35,477 bases of DNA. It comes from Acidobacteriota bacterium. GTDB taxonomy: Bacteria > Acidobacteriota > Terriglobia > Versatilivoradales > Versatilivoraceae. Below the pieces are notes generated by a model that saw nothing but the letters and a program-made list of their open reading frames with translations, did not search any database and was not told where the DNA came from. Shown here one piece after another: positions 8,664 through 18,898 of this stretch (positions are counted from its first letter, which is position 1; every line of letters begins with the position of its first letter). The DNA is taken from the NCBI GenBank assembly GCA_003224715.1, contig QHZP01000008.1, forward strand, positions 55,570-91,046. The letters run 5' to 3'. The translations under genes and the position numbers were made by a program.

Positions 8664-11363
8664 ATGTTAGTGAAGGAGATAAATGAAACAGGCGAGGCAG
8701 CAGCTTTGACCGCAACCAATATCCGCGAGGAGAGACAACTCCACTTCAAGCGAGTCTTTACTAAACCTGGAGTGCATCCATTCGACCAGATCAAATGGGA
8801 AAAGAGAAAGGCTGTGATAACTAATGAAAAGGGAGAGGTCATCTTTGAACAACCCGATGTGGAGGTTCCCTCTGCCTGGTCAATGCTGGCTACAAACGTA
8901 GTTGTATCCAAGTACTTTCGTCGTTCCAGCGATGGTAAAGGCCGCGAGACCAGCGTGAAGCAGTTGGTCGGCAGGGTCGTTGACACCATTTCTCGATGGG
9001 GTCGACAGGGGGGGTATTTCGCTTCTCCGGAGGAAGCAGACGCCTTTGAGGCAGAACTTTGCCATCTCCTAGTAGAACAGAAGGCTTCCTTTAATAGTCC
9101 AGTTTGGTTCAATTGCGGCATTGAAACCAAACCCCAATGCTCGGCTTGCTTTATCAACTCAGTTCAGGATCGTATGGAATCCATACTGGAACTGGCCAAA
9201 ACAGAAGGGATGCTTTTTAAATGGGGTAGCGGGACGGGTACCAATCTTTCCGTCATTCGTTCCTCTAAAGAGTTACTCTCCAGTGGGGGGCAAGCCTCCG
9301 GTCCGGTCTCCTTTATGAAGGGCTATGATGCCTTTGCAGGAGTCATCAAATCTGGCGGAAAAACCCGGAGAGCAGCCAAGATGGTCATATTGAACATTGA
9401 TCACCCGGATATAGTGGACTTCATCACGTGCAAGGAAGAGGAAGAGAAAAAAGCCTGGGCGCTGATTGCAGCGGGTTATGATAGTTCTTTTAATGGGCCG
9501 GCTTACAGTTCCATTTTCTTTCAGAACTCTAACAATAGCGTTCGAGTCACTGACGATTTCATGAGAGCGGTCATTGAGGACAAAGAATGGCAGACCCGGG
9601 CTGTGACCACCGGGGAGGTGGTAGATACCTATCGAGCTCGCGATCTTTTGAGAATGATTGCCAAGTCCGCGCACGTCTGCGGTGATCCCGGAATGCAGTA
9701 TGACACGACCGTGAATGACTGGCATACCTGTACCAACACGGCCCGCATTAACGCCTCCAATCCCTGCAGTGAATACATGTTCCTTGATGATACAGCGTGC
9801 AATCTCTCCTCCTTGAACCTAATGAAGTTCAGAAGACCGAACGGCGAGCTGGATGTGGAAACCTTCAGACACGGCGTTCAGGTGATGATTACAGCACAAG
9901 AGATCATTGTGGATAAGGCGAGTTATCCAACGCCGGCAATTGCCAAAAATAGTGCTCTCTTCAGACCTTTAGGACTTGGATATGCCAACCTGGGAGCCCT
10001 TTTAATGTCCCTGGGGATTCCTTACGATAGCGAAGCAGGAAGGGCCTATGCCGGTGTTATTACTGCGCTCATGTGTGGCGAAGCTTACCATACCTCGGCC
10101 TTGATTGCTGCAGACATAGAGCCTTTCGCGGAATTCCCCCTCAACCGAGATCCCATGTTGCGTGTTATTCGTAAGCACCGGGCAGCTGCGGGAAAGATCA
10201 ACCCAATGTATGTTCCTTCAGATCTCTATAATGCCGCCCAGAAATCCTGGAACGACGCCCTCATTCAAGGTGAGCGATTTGGATACAAGAATTCTCAAGT
10301 CACAGTCCTGGCTCCGACGGGTACAATCGGATTTATGATGGATTGTGACACAACAGGGGTGGAGCCTGACATTGCCCTCGTCAAATACAAAAAGCTAGTC
10401 GGAGGTGGATTGCTCAAAATTGTCAATCAAACGGTTCCTGACGCGTTGAGACGTTTGAAATACAACGATGCTGAGATCAATGACATTATCAAATACATTG
10501 ACGAAAATGAGACCATTGAGGGTGCACCTTACCTCAAAGAGGAACACCTGCCCGTTTTTGATTGCGCCTTCAAGCCCTTAAATGGTGTGCGCTCCATTCA
10601 CTACATGGGGCATTTGAGGATGATGGGTGCAGTCCAGCCTTTTCTTTCTGGCGCTATCTCCAAAACGGTGAACATGCCGGAAGAATCAACGGTTGAAGAA
10701 ATCGAACAGGCTTACATTGAGGCGTGGCAGCTTGGCCTGAAGGCTTTGGCTATCTATCGTGATGGTTCCAAACGTTCTCAACCTCTCAATACTAGTCTTA
10801 AGGAAGAGACGCAGGTTGCTGCCTCCCGCCCGGTGCGCCGGCGCCTACCCGATGAGCGTAAATCCATCACCCACAAATTCAGCGTGGCCGGACACGATGG
10901 CTATCTTACTGTTGGCATGTACGACGACGGCTCTCCCGGTGAGATTTTCGTGGTGATGGCCAAGCAGGGCTCAGTCGTTTCGGGCTTGATGGATACCGTC
11001 GCCACTTCGATTTCGCTGGCCCTTCAGTATGGAGTTCCGTTGAAAGTCCTGGTAGATAAATTCAGCCACACGCGGTTTGAGCCGTCGGGATTCACCAACA
11101 ACCCTCAAATCCCTATCGCCAAATCGATTGTGGATTATATTTTCCGCTGGCTGGGTCAAAAATTCCTGCCCGCTTCGGATCAGCCTCAACCTGAGGCTGA
11201 CACTCGAACCAATGTGGGTCAAGCAGCCATTGAAGCACGGGAACGACAGGTCTTTCAAACCCAAGCCGATGCACCTCCCTGCCCTGATTGCGGTTCCATC
11301 ATGGTACGGAATGGAGCCTGCTACAAATGCTTGAACTGCGGCGGCACCAGCGGTTGCAGCTAG
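8664..11363 (+). CDS. nrdJ: Adenosylcobalamin-dependent (class II) ribonucleoside-diphosphate reductase
   Basis: 899 aa; FNSPVWFNCGI, QCSACFINSVQDRMESILELAKTEGMLFKWGSGTGTNLSVIR, NPCSEYMFLDDTACNLSSLNLMKF, LAPTGTIGFMMDCDTTGVEPDIALVKYKKLVGGG; C-terminal CPDCGSIMVRNGACYKCLNCGGTSGCS zinc-ribbon-like tail. Confidence 0.97.
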   Translation: MLVKEINETGEAAALTATNIREERQLHFKRVFTKPGVHPFDQIKWEKRKAVITNEKGEVIFEQPDVEVPSAWSMLATNVVVSKYFRRSSDGKGRETSVKQLVGRVVDTISRWGRQGGYFASPEEADAFEAELCHLLVEQKASFNSPVWFNCGIETKPQCSACFINSVQDRMESILELAKTEGMLFKWGSGTGTNLSVIRSSKELLSSGGQASGPVSFMKGYDAFAGVIKSGGKTRRAAKMVILNIDHPDIVDFITCKEEEEKKAWALIAAGYDSSFNGPAYSSIFFQNSNNSVRVTDDFMRAVIEDKEWQTRAVTTGEVVDTYRARDLLRMIAKSAHVCGDPGMQYDTTVNDWHTCTNTARINASNPCSEYMFLDDTACNLSSLNLMKFRRPNGELDVETFRHGVQVMITAQEIIVDKASYPTPAIAKNSALFRPLGLGYANLGALLMSLGIPYDSEAGRAYAGVITALMCGEAYHTSALIAADIEPFAEFPLNRDPMLRVIRKHRAAAGKINPMYVPSDLYNAAQKSWNDALIQGERFGYKNSQVTVLAPTGTIGFMMDCDTTGVEPDIALVKYKKLVGGGLLKIVNQTVPDALRRLKYNDAEINDIIKYIDENETIEGAPYLKEEHLPVFDCAFKPLNGVRSIHYMGHLRMMGAVQPFLSGAISKTVNMPEESTVEEIEQAYIEAWQLGLKALAIYRDGSKRSQPLNTSLKEETQVAASRPVRRRLPDERKSITHKFSVAGHDGYLTVGMYDDGSPGEIFVVMAKQGSVVSGLMDTVATSISLALQYGVPLKVLVDKFSHTRFEPSGFTNNPQIPIAKSIVDYIFRWLGQKFLPASDQPQPEADTRTNVGQAAIEARERQVFQTQADAPPCPDCGSIMVRNGACYKCLNCGGTSGCS

Positions 11364-11385
11364 AATACTCTTTGAAATTCCTTGG

Positions 11386-11438
11386 AAAGGGGAAACCCTC
11401 GTTGTTCGTCGCACGAATAATGGGACTTTACCCTTTTT
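11386..11438 (+). terminator. Putative imperfect-hairpin terminator downstream of nrdJ
   Basis: AAAGGG...CCCTTT outer stem enclosing TTCGT-CGC-ACGAA, followed by a T-rich run (CCCTTTTTCTTGT). Confidence 0.4.
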
Positions 11439-11673
11439 CTTGTCTGAGGAAGTAGCACCAGGTATCAAAATCGAAATTGGGCCGATAAATCCCGCAATAC
11501 GCAGGCCGTGAGAAACTGAAGATAAGTCAGTTTTCAACTCTGCGGCCTTTCCTAAAACTAGCAAGCGGGGCTAACGAACCTGCCATTTCCGTCTGGAGTG
11601 TCTTCCCTGGATTCTGTTGGCGTCCTGGGAAATGCTACTCGGAGGACTTGATAAGTTGCTTCAAGATTGGGGT

Positions 11674-12018
11674 TTATCCCGGAGGCCAGGCCATCGGCCG
11701 TCCGCCGAGAAGGTGAAGGTGGATGTGAAAAACTGACTGGCCTGCATCGGTACCAGTGTTGATGACAGTCCTATAGCCGGACCGATGAACCTTCTTCTCG
11801 CGAGCCAAATTTCTGGCCACCATGAAGAGGCGACCCACCGCGAACTCATCCTCCTCCACCATGGTGTCTAATGATTCAATATGCTTCTTGGGAATGATCA
11901 GAATATGAGTGGGGGCCTTGGGATTAATATCTTCAAAGGCCAAGAAATGAGTGTCTTCGAATAGAACTTTGGCAGGCATTTTCTTTTGAATGATCCGACA
12001 AAAAATACAATCTGGCAT
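11674..12018 (-). CDS. HIT (histidine triad) family protein, HinT-like
   Basis: 114 aa; MPDCIFCRIIQKKMPAKVLFEDTHFLAFEDINPKAPTHILIIPKKHIESL ... GQSVFHIHLHLLGGRPMAWPPG. Confidence 0.94.
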   Translation of the reverse strand: MPDCIFCRIIQKKMPAKVLFEDTHFLAFEDINPKAPTHILIIPKKHIESLDTMVEEDEFAVGRLFMVARNLAREKKVHRSGYRTVINTGTDAGQSVFHIHLHLLGGRPMAWPPG

Positions 12019-12051
12019 TGAGAAATACCTCTCCCGTAGTCACGCATCAAT

Positions 12052-12884
12052 CTAGAGTTTTTGAGCCACCACGACTCGTGGAATTCTATTAAGATCTTCT
12101 CGGATTCTGCTGAGTTGCCATCCAGGGCCCAGCAAAGCACATACCTCATCCCGCATATTGAAGCCGATTTCCACAACCAGATAACCCCCCGCTTTCAGAT
12201 AGGATCTAGCTTGAGGAATGAGGCGGCTGTAAATCTCCAATCCATTGTTAGCGGCTAGCAAAGCCAGCTTCGGCTCCCACTGCCTCACCTCCCGCTGGAG
12301 TTTTGGAAAGTCGTTCTCAGAAACGTAAGGGGGGTTTGAAACAATGCAGTCGATCTTTTCTTCCAAATTAAAGGTCTGGAGTGGGCTTAGGAGATCGCCT
12401 TTTAAAAAATGAATATTTCCAGAAAGGCTATGCCTGGAGGCATTTTTTTTGGCAACTTCCAGCGCAGGTCCGGACAAATCTACAGCAAAAATCCTCGCTT
12501 GAGGTAACTCAACCGCAAGAGCAACGGCAATGCATCCGGAACCTGTGCCCAGGTCAACCAGTACTGGCTGTTTTGTAGAGACGCATCGAAGAGCTTCTTC
12601 GACGATTAATTCGGTTTCCGGTCTGGGAATTAGAACGTCTGGCGTAACTTCGAGTTCCAGACCCCGGAATTCTTGCCGACCCGTAATGAACTGGATTGGC
12701 TTACCTTGGCTGCGGTCTTGCACTAAAGCAAGGAAAGAACAGACCACCGAATCATCTAATTTGTCGTGATAATGAGCGAGAAGATAACTATAAACGATAA
12801 GAGCAACTCTGCCTCTGATCTGGAACGGGGGGTACAATCCTCTAGGAGATGGGCAGCATGCGAAAGCGCTTCGAAAACCTTCAT
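12052..12884 (-). CDS. prmC: Peptide chain release factor N5-glutamine methyltransferase; N-terminal region appears frameshifted
   Basis: VTPDVLIPRPETELIVEEAL, VDLGTGSGCIAVALAVELP, DCIVSNPPYVSENDF (NPPY motif); downstream of prfA. A better N-terminus (MKVFEALSHAAHLLEDCTPRSRSEAELLLS, ATG at 12884) lies in a different frame from the body, so the ORF-track start at 12906 is probably wrong. Confidence 0.88.
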
Positions 12885-12902
12885 GAGCTGGAGAGCAAAG
12901 GA

Positions 12903-14009
12903 TCAATCCTTTGAGACGAGTCCGCGACTTGTCTCTGCCACCAACTCGTTCTTGAGCTTCTCCGCTTGATAGTGCGTCACCAGAGCATCGATGACTCCAT
13001 CGATATTTCCATCCATGATGGAGTCAAGCTGATGAATAGTAAGTCCGATGCGGTGATCTGTCATCCGATTCTGAGGAAAGTTATAAGTGCGAATCTTTTC
13101 GCTGCGGTCGCCTGTGCCAACCTGAGATTTACGATCCAGAGCAATGCTTTTGCGTTGCTCTTCCAAGGCAATATCGTAAAGACGGGACCGAAGAACACGC
13201 AACGCTTTGGCTTTATTTTTTATCTGGGACTTTTCATCCTGGCAGGAAACGACCAACCCACTAGGCAGGTGAGTAATTCTGACAGCCGAATAGGTCGTAT
13301 TAACGGATTGTCCTCCAGGTCCTGAAGAGCAGAAGGTATCGATTCTTAAATCTTTCTCAAGGATATCGAGCTCAACGTCATCGGCCTCTGGTAGCACCGC
13401 TACGGTTACCGCAGAAGTATGAACTCTGCCGCTAGCTTCAGTCGCGGGGACTCTCTGCACTCTATGAACGCCACTCTCATATTTAAGCTTGCTATAAACA
13501 CCCTTTCCCTCAACGATGGCAATGACCTCCTTGAGACCACCCACTCCAGAGGGACTGGAAGAGATTACTTCAACCTTCCACCCCCGGGATTCGGCAAAAC
13601 GGGAATACATGCGAAACATTTCTTGGGCGAAAAGGGTCGCCTCGTCTCCACCGGTCCCTGCCCTAATTTCGAGAAGCACATTCTTCTCATCATTTGGGTC
13701 TTTGGGAAGGAGAAGGACTTTGAGTTCTTCTTCGCGCTTGAGGAGCTTCTGCTCTAATTGGACAAGTTCATCCTGCGCGAGCTTCTTAAGCTCCTCCTCT
13801 AAACGAGTGTCCTGGGCCATCTGCTTAGTGTCAGCTATGGCGACCCGCAGACCCTTATACTCTCGAAACTTCTCGACAACGGCCAAAAGATCACGGTGTG
13901 TTTTGGCGTGCTTTTGGTACCGAGCTGTGTCTGCCAAGACTTCGGGATTACTAAGCAGCCGAGTAACTTCCTCGTACTTAGCTTCTAACTGCTCAAGCTT
14001 TTCAAACAT
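12903..14009 (-). CDS. prfA: Peptide chain release factor 1
   Basis: 368 aa; [25 protein letters not shown] and GGQ motif [35 protein letters not shown]. Confidence 0.97.
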   Translation of the reverse strand: MFEKLEQLEAKYEEVTRLLSNPEVLADTARYQKHAKTHRDLLAVVEKFREYKGLRVAIADTKQMAQDTRLEEELKKLAQDELVQLEQKLLKREEELKVLLLPKDPNDEKNVLLEIRAGTGGDEATLFAQEMFRMYSRFAESRGWKVEVISSSPSGVGGLKEVIAIVEGKGVYSKLKYESGVHRVQRVPATEASGRVHTSAVTVAVLPEADDVELDILEKDLRIDTFCSSGPGGQSVNTTYSAVRITHLPSGLVVSCQDEKSQIKNKAKALRVLRSRLYDIALEEQRKSIALDRKSQVGTGDRSEKIRTYNFPQNRMTDHRIGLTIHQLDSIMDGNIDGVIDALVTHYQAEKLKNELVAETSRGLVSKD

Positions 14010-15019
14010 TAGATGACAGCTAATTGCCCCTCAGCATTTTCAAGGATTATAGTCTCGTCCAAAGCTCTAATGGCGATCTCCAGTTGATCATCACTGGGCT
14101 CTCTGGTAGTCACTTTTTGCAGCCAAAGTCCTGGCAAAGTTATCAAATTCAGAACAGAGTCTTCGTGAGCGGCTGCAAACCTGATAATCTCATAGGAGAG
14201 ACCCGCGATTAGAGGAATCAAAACAACGCGGGAAAGAAGCTTGAGGGAAAAGGAGTCGAAGGGGATCAGCGCATAGACAAAGGTGCTCGTTAGCATGACC
14301 ACCATCAGAAAACTGGTGCCGCATCGAGGATGCAGCGTGGGATACTTTCGAGCATTTTGAACCGATAACTTTTCTCGAGATTCATAGGTAAATACAACTT
14401 TATGTTCGGCACCATGATATTCAAAAATTCGCCTTATGTCTTTGATCTGCGAAATAGAGAAAATATAGGCAAGGAAAATAAAGAGCCTAACACTTCCGTC
14501 CACCACACTAAATAGAAACCGGTTATCCAATAGGGCAAAATACTCTTTGAGCTGACTCGCAATTAACAAAGGAAGCAATTTGAAAAACACAATGAAAAAG
14601 AAAACAGCAAATCCCACATTTAGAGCCATCATCCATGGGCTAATCTCAGTTTTTCCCTCCGTTTGGCTTCGCCCCGCTGCCCCAGACTGCGTTGCTCGAC
14701 CAATCAAAACTTGGTCGGTGGAAAACTTTAATGCTCGAAGCCCCAGAACAAAGGCCTGACCTAAGGTCATCACGCCGCGAATGACAGGGTATCGCCAGAT
14801 CCTGTTCCGCTCCGACGACCTCTTGAGATAATCCCTTTTGACAACGATCGACCGATCTGGTTTTCTCACTGCGATCGAATAAGATCCGGGCGAACGCATC
14901 ATAACGCCTTCAAATACTGCCTGACCTCCGACTAGCACCTCTTCACCCGCCTTCATAAGAAAGACCGTAAAGTTCGCAATCAAAAGCTCAAGCTTCGAAA
15001 CAAAATTATTTATCATCAT
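14009..15019 (-). CDS. DUF1385 domain-containing membrane protein (YqhQ-like)
   Basis: 336 aa; [81 protein letters not shown]; sits between rpmE and prfA, a common arrangement. Confidence 0.92.
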   Translation of the reverse strand: MMINNFVSKLELLIANFTVFLMKAGEEVLVGGQAVFEGVMMRSPGSYSIAVRKPDRSIVVKRDYLKRSSERNRIWRYPVIRGVMTLGQAFVLGLRALKFSTDQVLIGRATQSGAAGRSQTEGKTEISPWMMALNVGFAVFFFIVFFKLLPLLIASQLKEYFALLDNRFLFSVVDGSVRLFIFLAYIFSISQIKDIRRIFEYHGAEHKVVFTYESREKLSVQNARKYPTLHPRCGTSFLMVVMLTSTFVYALIPFDSFSLKLLSRVVLIPLIAGLSYEIIRFAAAHEDSVLNLITLPGLWLQKVTTREPSDDQLEIAIRALDETIILENAEGQLAVI

Positions 15020-15114
15020 TTCAGATTTGATTTCTCCAACTCCTCAATTCCAAAATTCGCAAATTTCCTGGCAGTCTCGAGAGAATTTCGATCAGGCCGA
15101 GTTCCCAGTCGATC

Positions 15115-15336
15115 CTAATTGGCTAGAACATCCTTGCCCTTGCTCCTGTACTTTTTCTGAAAGCGCTCGACGCGTCCCGCGGTATCCACCAGTTTTTGCT
15201 TGCCAGTAAAAAACGGGTGACATCTAGAGCAGATTTCCAATCGAAGATCTCCCTTGGTAGATCTGGTCTTAAATGTCTCCCCACAAGCACATGAAACAGT
15301 TACTTCGATATACTTCGGATGAATGTTTGGTCTCAT
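15115..15336 (-). CDS. rpmE: 50S ribosomal protein L31 (Cys-containing form)
   Basis: 73 aa; [63 protein letters not shown]. Confidence 0.97.
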   Translation of the reverse strand: MRPNIHPKYIEVTVSCACGETFKTRSTKGDLRLEICSRCHPFFTGKQKLVDTAGRVERFQKKYRSKGKDVLAN

Positions 15337-15442
15337 TAATGATTTCTCTTCCCTACAATTTGATCTTCTATATCGTCAAAAAGCGTTGATTGTGCGATCG
15401 GAACGCTCCGTGATCAAACACCAATTATAGGGCAAAATGTAG

Positions 15443-15472
15443 TTGACAGCAATTTTTATGTTCCGCTATATT
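15443..15472 (+). promoter_or_regulatory. Putative sigma70-type promoter of rpsA
   Basis: TTGACA (15443-15448) - 18 nt - TATATT (15467-15472). Confidence 0.55.
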
Positions 15473-15515
15473 AGGACGGTTTTGAACACCACCTGAATCT
15501 AGAACGTACAGGGTT

Positions 15516-15630
15516 GCACACTGGGTGTGTGCTCCCGCCAAAGAATCTATCCAAATAATTCTACCTAATTTTAAGGTTTCTTTTCCGAGCAAGCCAGCCT
15601 CGCTCCGATGGTGGAAATAAAGACCTTAAA
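15516..15630 (+). promoter_or_regulatory. Candidate structured 5' leader of rpsA (two stem-loops)
   Basis: GCACAC(15516-15521)-TGGGT-GTGTGC(15527-15532); extended hairpin TTTAAGGTTT(15570-15579) with AGACCTTAAA(15621-15630) including one G-U pair, plus inner TTTCC/GGAAA and GAGC/GCTC helices. Confidence 0.45.
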
Positions 15631-15769
15631 TTGTGGAATATTTGACAGGAGGACTGAGGATTTTGTCAACCAAAGAATTTTCTTGTGGTATTGCAAAAGG
15701 TTAGTGCACTAAATTTCACATTTCGCGGATTCATTTTACCAAACTTAATCGCCGGCAGGGAGTTTGAAT

Positions 15770-17551
15770 ATGTCTTCATTAGATCGTGGAGGAGCTGTCA
15801 ATGCGCACGTTTTGTCCCCGAACGGCAAAGGAGCCAGTCTCGGAGAGAACATCCAAGAAAATGGATCGACTGATTATGCACAGTTATTAGATCAATATGG
15901 TGGTGTGGGGGACCTGATTGAGGGCGAGGTCGTCAAAGGAAAAGTACTTAAGGTGACTTCAAGCGAAGTGATCGTCGATGTGGGGTACAAGTCTGAAGGG
16001 ATGATTTCCATCCGAGAGTTTATCGGTTTAGATGGGGTTGTCAACGTGAGAGCAGGTGATGAAATTGATGTCCTACTAGAATTTGCCGAAGATCGGGAGG
16101 GCCATGTTGTTCTCTCGAGGGAAAAGGCCGAACGCATCAAAGTTTGGGATGATATTGAGAAGGCTTTCACTGAGCAATCGATCCTTACAGGAGTAGTGAT
16201 TGATCGCATTAAAGGTGGACTATGCGTCGACATCGGGGTTAAGGCCTTCCTGCCAGGGTCTCAAATAGATGTGAAGCCCGTTAAGAACCTGGATAATTTT
16301 CGCGGACAAACAGTCCAATGTCAGGTGATAAAAATCAACAAGCGAAGGGGCAACATCGTTCTTTCCCGCAAGATCGTCCTTGAGGAGCAGCAGTCCAAGC
16401 GAAAGAGCTATATTTTGGGTGTGTTACAAGAAGGGTCGATTGTCTTTGGAATAGTCAAGAACATCACTGATTATGGGGTCTTCGTCGATTTGGGAGGCAT
16501 TGATGGCTTGCTCCACATTAGCGATATTGCTTGGGGAAGAGTCAATCAGCCAGCTAGGCTTTTTTCATTGGGATCACAAATCAAAGTCAAGGTTTTGAAA
16601 TTCGATCGAGAAAGGGAACGAGTCTCTTTGGGCTACAAGCAATTGCTACCTGATCCTTGGGCGTCGGCTGGAGAAAGATACGGAATTGGGACTCGAGTCC
16701 AGGGAAGAGTTGTCAGTCTAATTGATTACGGAGCATTCTTGGAAATTGAAGACGGCATTGAAGGATTAATTCACGTTTCCGAAATGTCTTGGAACAAACG
16801 CATTAAATCTCCCTCAAAGTTGTTGTCACTGGGGGATGCGGTGGAAGCAGTAGTCTTGGACATCAACGCTGAGGGGAGAAGAATGTCTCTGGGCCTGAAA
16901 CAAATTGCCCCAGACCCTTGGACCACACTGGCCGATCGTTACTCAGTGGGCACACTGGTCACCGGTAGGGTGCGTAACCTTACAGATTTTGGGGCATTTA
17001 TCGAAGTGGAAGATGGGATAGACGGACTTGTCCACATTTCCGACCTCTCCTGGACTCGAAAAGTAAAACATCCCTCCGAAATGCTCAAAAAAGGTGACCA
17101 GGTTCACACGGTCGTCCTTCATATTGATGCCGAAAATCACAGGCTCTCTTTGGGTATTAAACAATTACAACCCGACGTCTGGGAGCAGTTTTTTGCAAAA
17201 TATCAGATCGGAGACCTAATCAGGGGAGTGGTTGTCCGCTTCACCTCCTTTGGCGTATTTGTGGAGCTGGAAAATGGAATCGAAGGACTCTGTCACATTT
17301 CTCAATTGGAAGAGGGGAATGATCCCACAGCGAAAGAACAGCTTGTTGTGGGGGGATCCTATGATTTCAAGATTATCAAATTACAACCACATGAGAAAAA
17401 AATTGGACTTAGTTTGAAAGCAGTCATCGAGCTGAGGGCGAAACAGGAAATCAATTCTTACGTAGCTAAAGCTAGCGCACAGGGAGCCTCGACCAGCGGA
17501 GAAATGACAGGCCTCCAACCACGACACACCAACGACCCGAAAAAAGAATAG
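15770..17551 (+). CDS. rpsA: 30S ribosomal protein S1, six S1 domains
   Basis: ORF 15764-17551 begins at TTG; ATG at 15770 preceded by GGGAG is preferred. Six S1 repeats, e.g. GSIVFGIVKNITDYGVFVDLGGIDGLLHISDIAW, GTRVQGRVVSLIDYGAFLEIEDGIEGLIHVSEMSW, GTLVTGRVRNLTDFGAFIEVEDGIDGLVHISDLSW. Confidence 0.96.
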   Translation: MSSLDRGGAVNAHVLSPNGKGASLGENIQENGSTDYAQLLDQYGGVGDLIEGEVVKGKVLKVTSSEVIVDVGYKSEGMISIREFIGLDGVVNVRAGDEIDVLLEFAEDREGHVVLSREKAERIKVWDDIEKAFTEQSILTGVVIDRIKGGLCVDIGVKAFLPGSQIDVKPVKNLDNFRGQTVQCQVIKINKRRGNIVLSRKIVLEEQQSKRKSYILGVLQEGSIVFGIVKNITDYGVFVDLGGIDGLLHISDIAWGRVNQPARLFSLGSQIKVKVLKFDRERERVSLGYKQLLPDPWASAGERYGIGTRVQGRVVSLIDYGAFLEIEDGIEGLIHVSEMSWNKRIKSPSKLLSLGDAVEAVVLDINAEGRRMSLGLKQIAPDPWTTLADRYSVGTLVTGRVRNLTDFGAFIEVEDGIDGLVHISDLSWTRKVKHPSEMLKKGDQVHTVVLHIDAENHRLSLGIKQLQPDVWEQFFAKYQIGDLIRGVVVRFTSFGVFVELENGIEGLCHISQLEEGNDPTAKEQLVVGGSYDFKIIKLQPHEKKIGLSLKAVIELRAKQEINSYVAKASAQGASTSGEMTGLQPRHTNDPKKE

Positions 17552-17588
17552 TTTCATTTGTTACGAAAAATTATATATTTCAACGTTA

Positions 17589-18497
17589 ATGAATAGGAAT
17601 CAATCTAAGTTGTTAGTATGGATTGTCGTGGGTGGAGGAGCTTTTGTTTTATTTGTCGTAACTCTTTTCGCCCTAGTCTTGTTTTCCTTGCGAGAAAATG
17701 AGAGCAGAGATTTTAGCTTCAGCAATAACAAGATTGCCATCTTAGATTTAAACGGTATTATTCTGGAGTCCAAGTCTGTTGTTGACCAACTCCAAAAGTT
17801 CGCTGATAATCCATCAATCAAAGCCATAATTCTCCGAATTGACAGTCCTGGGGGTGGGGTAGCTGCTTCCCAAGAAATCCACAATGAGGTCCTCCGGCTC
17901 AAAAAGAAGAAGAATAAGGTTTTCGTTTCCTCTATGGCTTCAGTCGCAGCGTCTGGGGCCTATTACATAGCCTGTGCTACGGATAAGATTGTGGCCAACC
18001 CGGGAACCATTACGGGAAGTATTGGTGTCATCGCAGAATGGTACAACTATGGAGAGCTCATGAGATGGGCCAAACTTAAGAACGTTGTTCTTAAGAGCGG
18101 TGAGTTCAAGGATGCTCCTTCTCCCGTACGAGACTTAACCGATGGAGAAAAAAAATATTTGCAAAACCTTATCGATGATATGTACAGTCAGTTTCTAACT
18201 GCTGTGGCTGAGGGCAGAAAATTGGATCTTGAAACCGTCAGAAAGTTTTCCGACGGTCGTGTTTACACGGGAAAGGATGCTAAGTCTAAAAAGCTGGTTG
18301 ATGAAATTGGAGGCTTACAGGATGCGATAGAGATAGCTTCTAGACTCGCGAAAATCTCGGGCGAGCCCAAGTTAGTGACTCCTCCTAAGGAGCGAAGAAC
18401 TCTTTTGGACCTTCTAATGGGGGACGTGTCAGAAATCATTCCCTTTAATTCTCACATAAAGGAGACCAGACTACAGTTCTCATATTTATGGAAATAA
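17589..18497 (+). CDS. sppA: Signal peptide peptidase SppA (S49 family)
   Basis: 302 aa; N-terminal TM, KAIILRIDSPGGGVAASQEIHNEVLRLK, SSMASVAASGAYYIACATDKIVANPGTITGSIGVI. Confidence 0.94.
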   Translation: MNRNQSKLLVWIVVGGGAFVLFVVTLFALVLFSLRENESRDFSFSNNKIAILDLNGIILESKSVVDQLQKFADNPSIKAIILRIDSPGGGVAASQEIHNEVLRLKKKKNKVFVSSMASVAASGAYYIACATDKIVANPGTITGSIGVIAEWYNYGELMRWAKLKNVVLKSGEFKDAPSPVRDLTDGEKKYLQNLIDDMYSQFLTAVAEGRKLDLETVRKFSDGRVYTGKDAKSKKLVDEIGGLQDAIEIASRLAKISGEPKLVTPPKERRTLLDLLMGDVSEIIPFNSHIKETRLQFSYLWK

Positions 18498-18528
18498 GAT
18501 TCACCAAGCTTTCTCGTTAATCCATCGT

Positions 18529-18537
18529 TGGTATAAT
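18529..18537 (+). promoter_or_regulatory. Extended -10 promoter-like element upstream of the HU-like gene
   Basis: TGGTATAAT (TGN-TATAAT) in the sppA-HU intergenic region; no convincing -35. Confidence 0.3.
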
Positions 18538-18621
18538 CAGTCGGCAGACCCAGGATTTTCACTTCGAGGAACCATTAATCGCAAAACTTTGAGAACACTT
18601 TACATCGGCAAAGGAGTGAGT

Positions 18622-18897
18622 ATGACGAAAGCAGACCTCGTGGACGAAGTTTCAAAGGTAACTGAGCTGAGCAGGAAAGACTCAGAGGTGATTGTGGAAA
18701 CACTGTTTGACAGCATCATCAAAGCTCTCAAAACGGGCGATAAGTTGGAAGTCCGAGGATTTGGTAGTTTCAGAATCCGTGAGCGCAAGGCAAGACAGGG
18801 GAGAAATCCCAAGACAAGCGAAAAGGTAAGTGTTCCCGAGAAGAAGGTTCCCTATTTCAAGCCCAGTAAGGAATTAAAGGATCTGATCAACACTTAG
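18622..18897 (+). CDS. HU/IHF family DNA-binding protein
   Basis: MTKADLVDEVSKVTELSRKDSEVIVETLFDSIIKALKTGDKLEVRGFGSFRIRERKARQGRNPKTSEKVSVPEKKVPYFKPSKELKDLIN; ATG at 18622 preferred over the track start 18589. Confidence 0.95.
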   Translation: MTKADLVDEVSKVTELSRKDSEVIVETLFDSIIKALKTGDKLEVRGFGSFRIRERKARQGRNPKTSEKVSVPEKKVPYFKPSKELKDLINT

Positions 18898-18898
18898 C

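Noticed and set aside
11340-11511. Coding-like stretch after nrdJ (ARILFEIPWKGETLVVRRTNNGTLPFFLSEEVAPGIKIEIGPINPAIRRP*)
   Set aside because: No plausible start codon; part of the stretch is explained by a nested hairpin and T-run resembling a terminator.
10971-11564. 197-aa minus-strand ORF overlapping the nrdJ 3' end
   Set aside because: Largely antisense to a confident nrdJ CDS.
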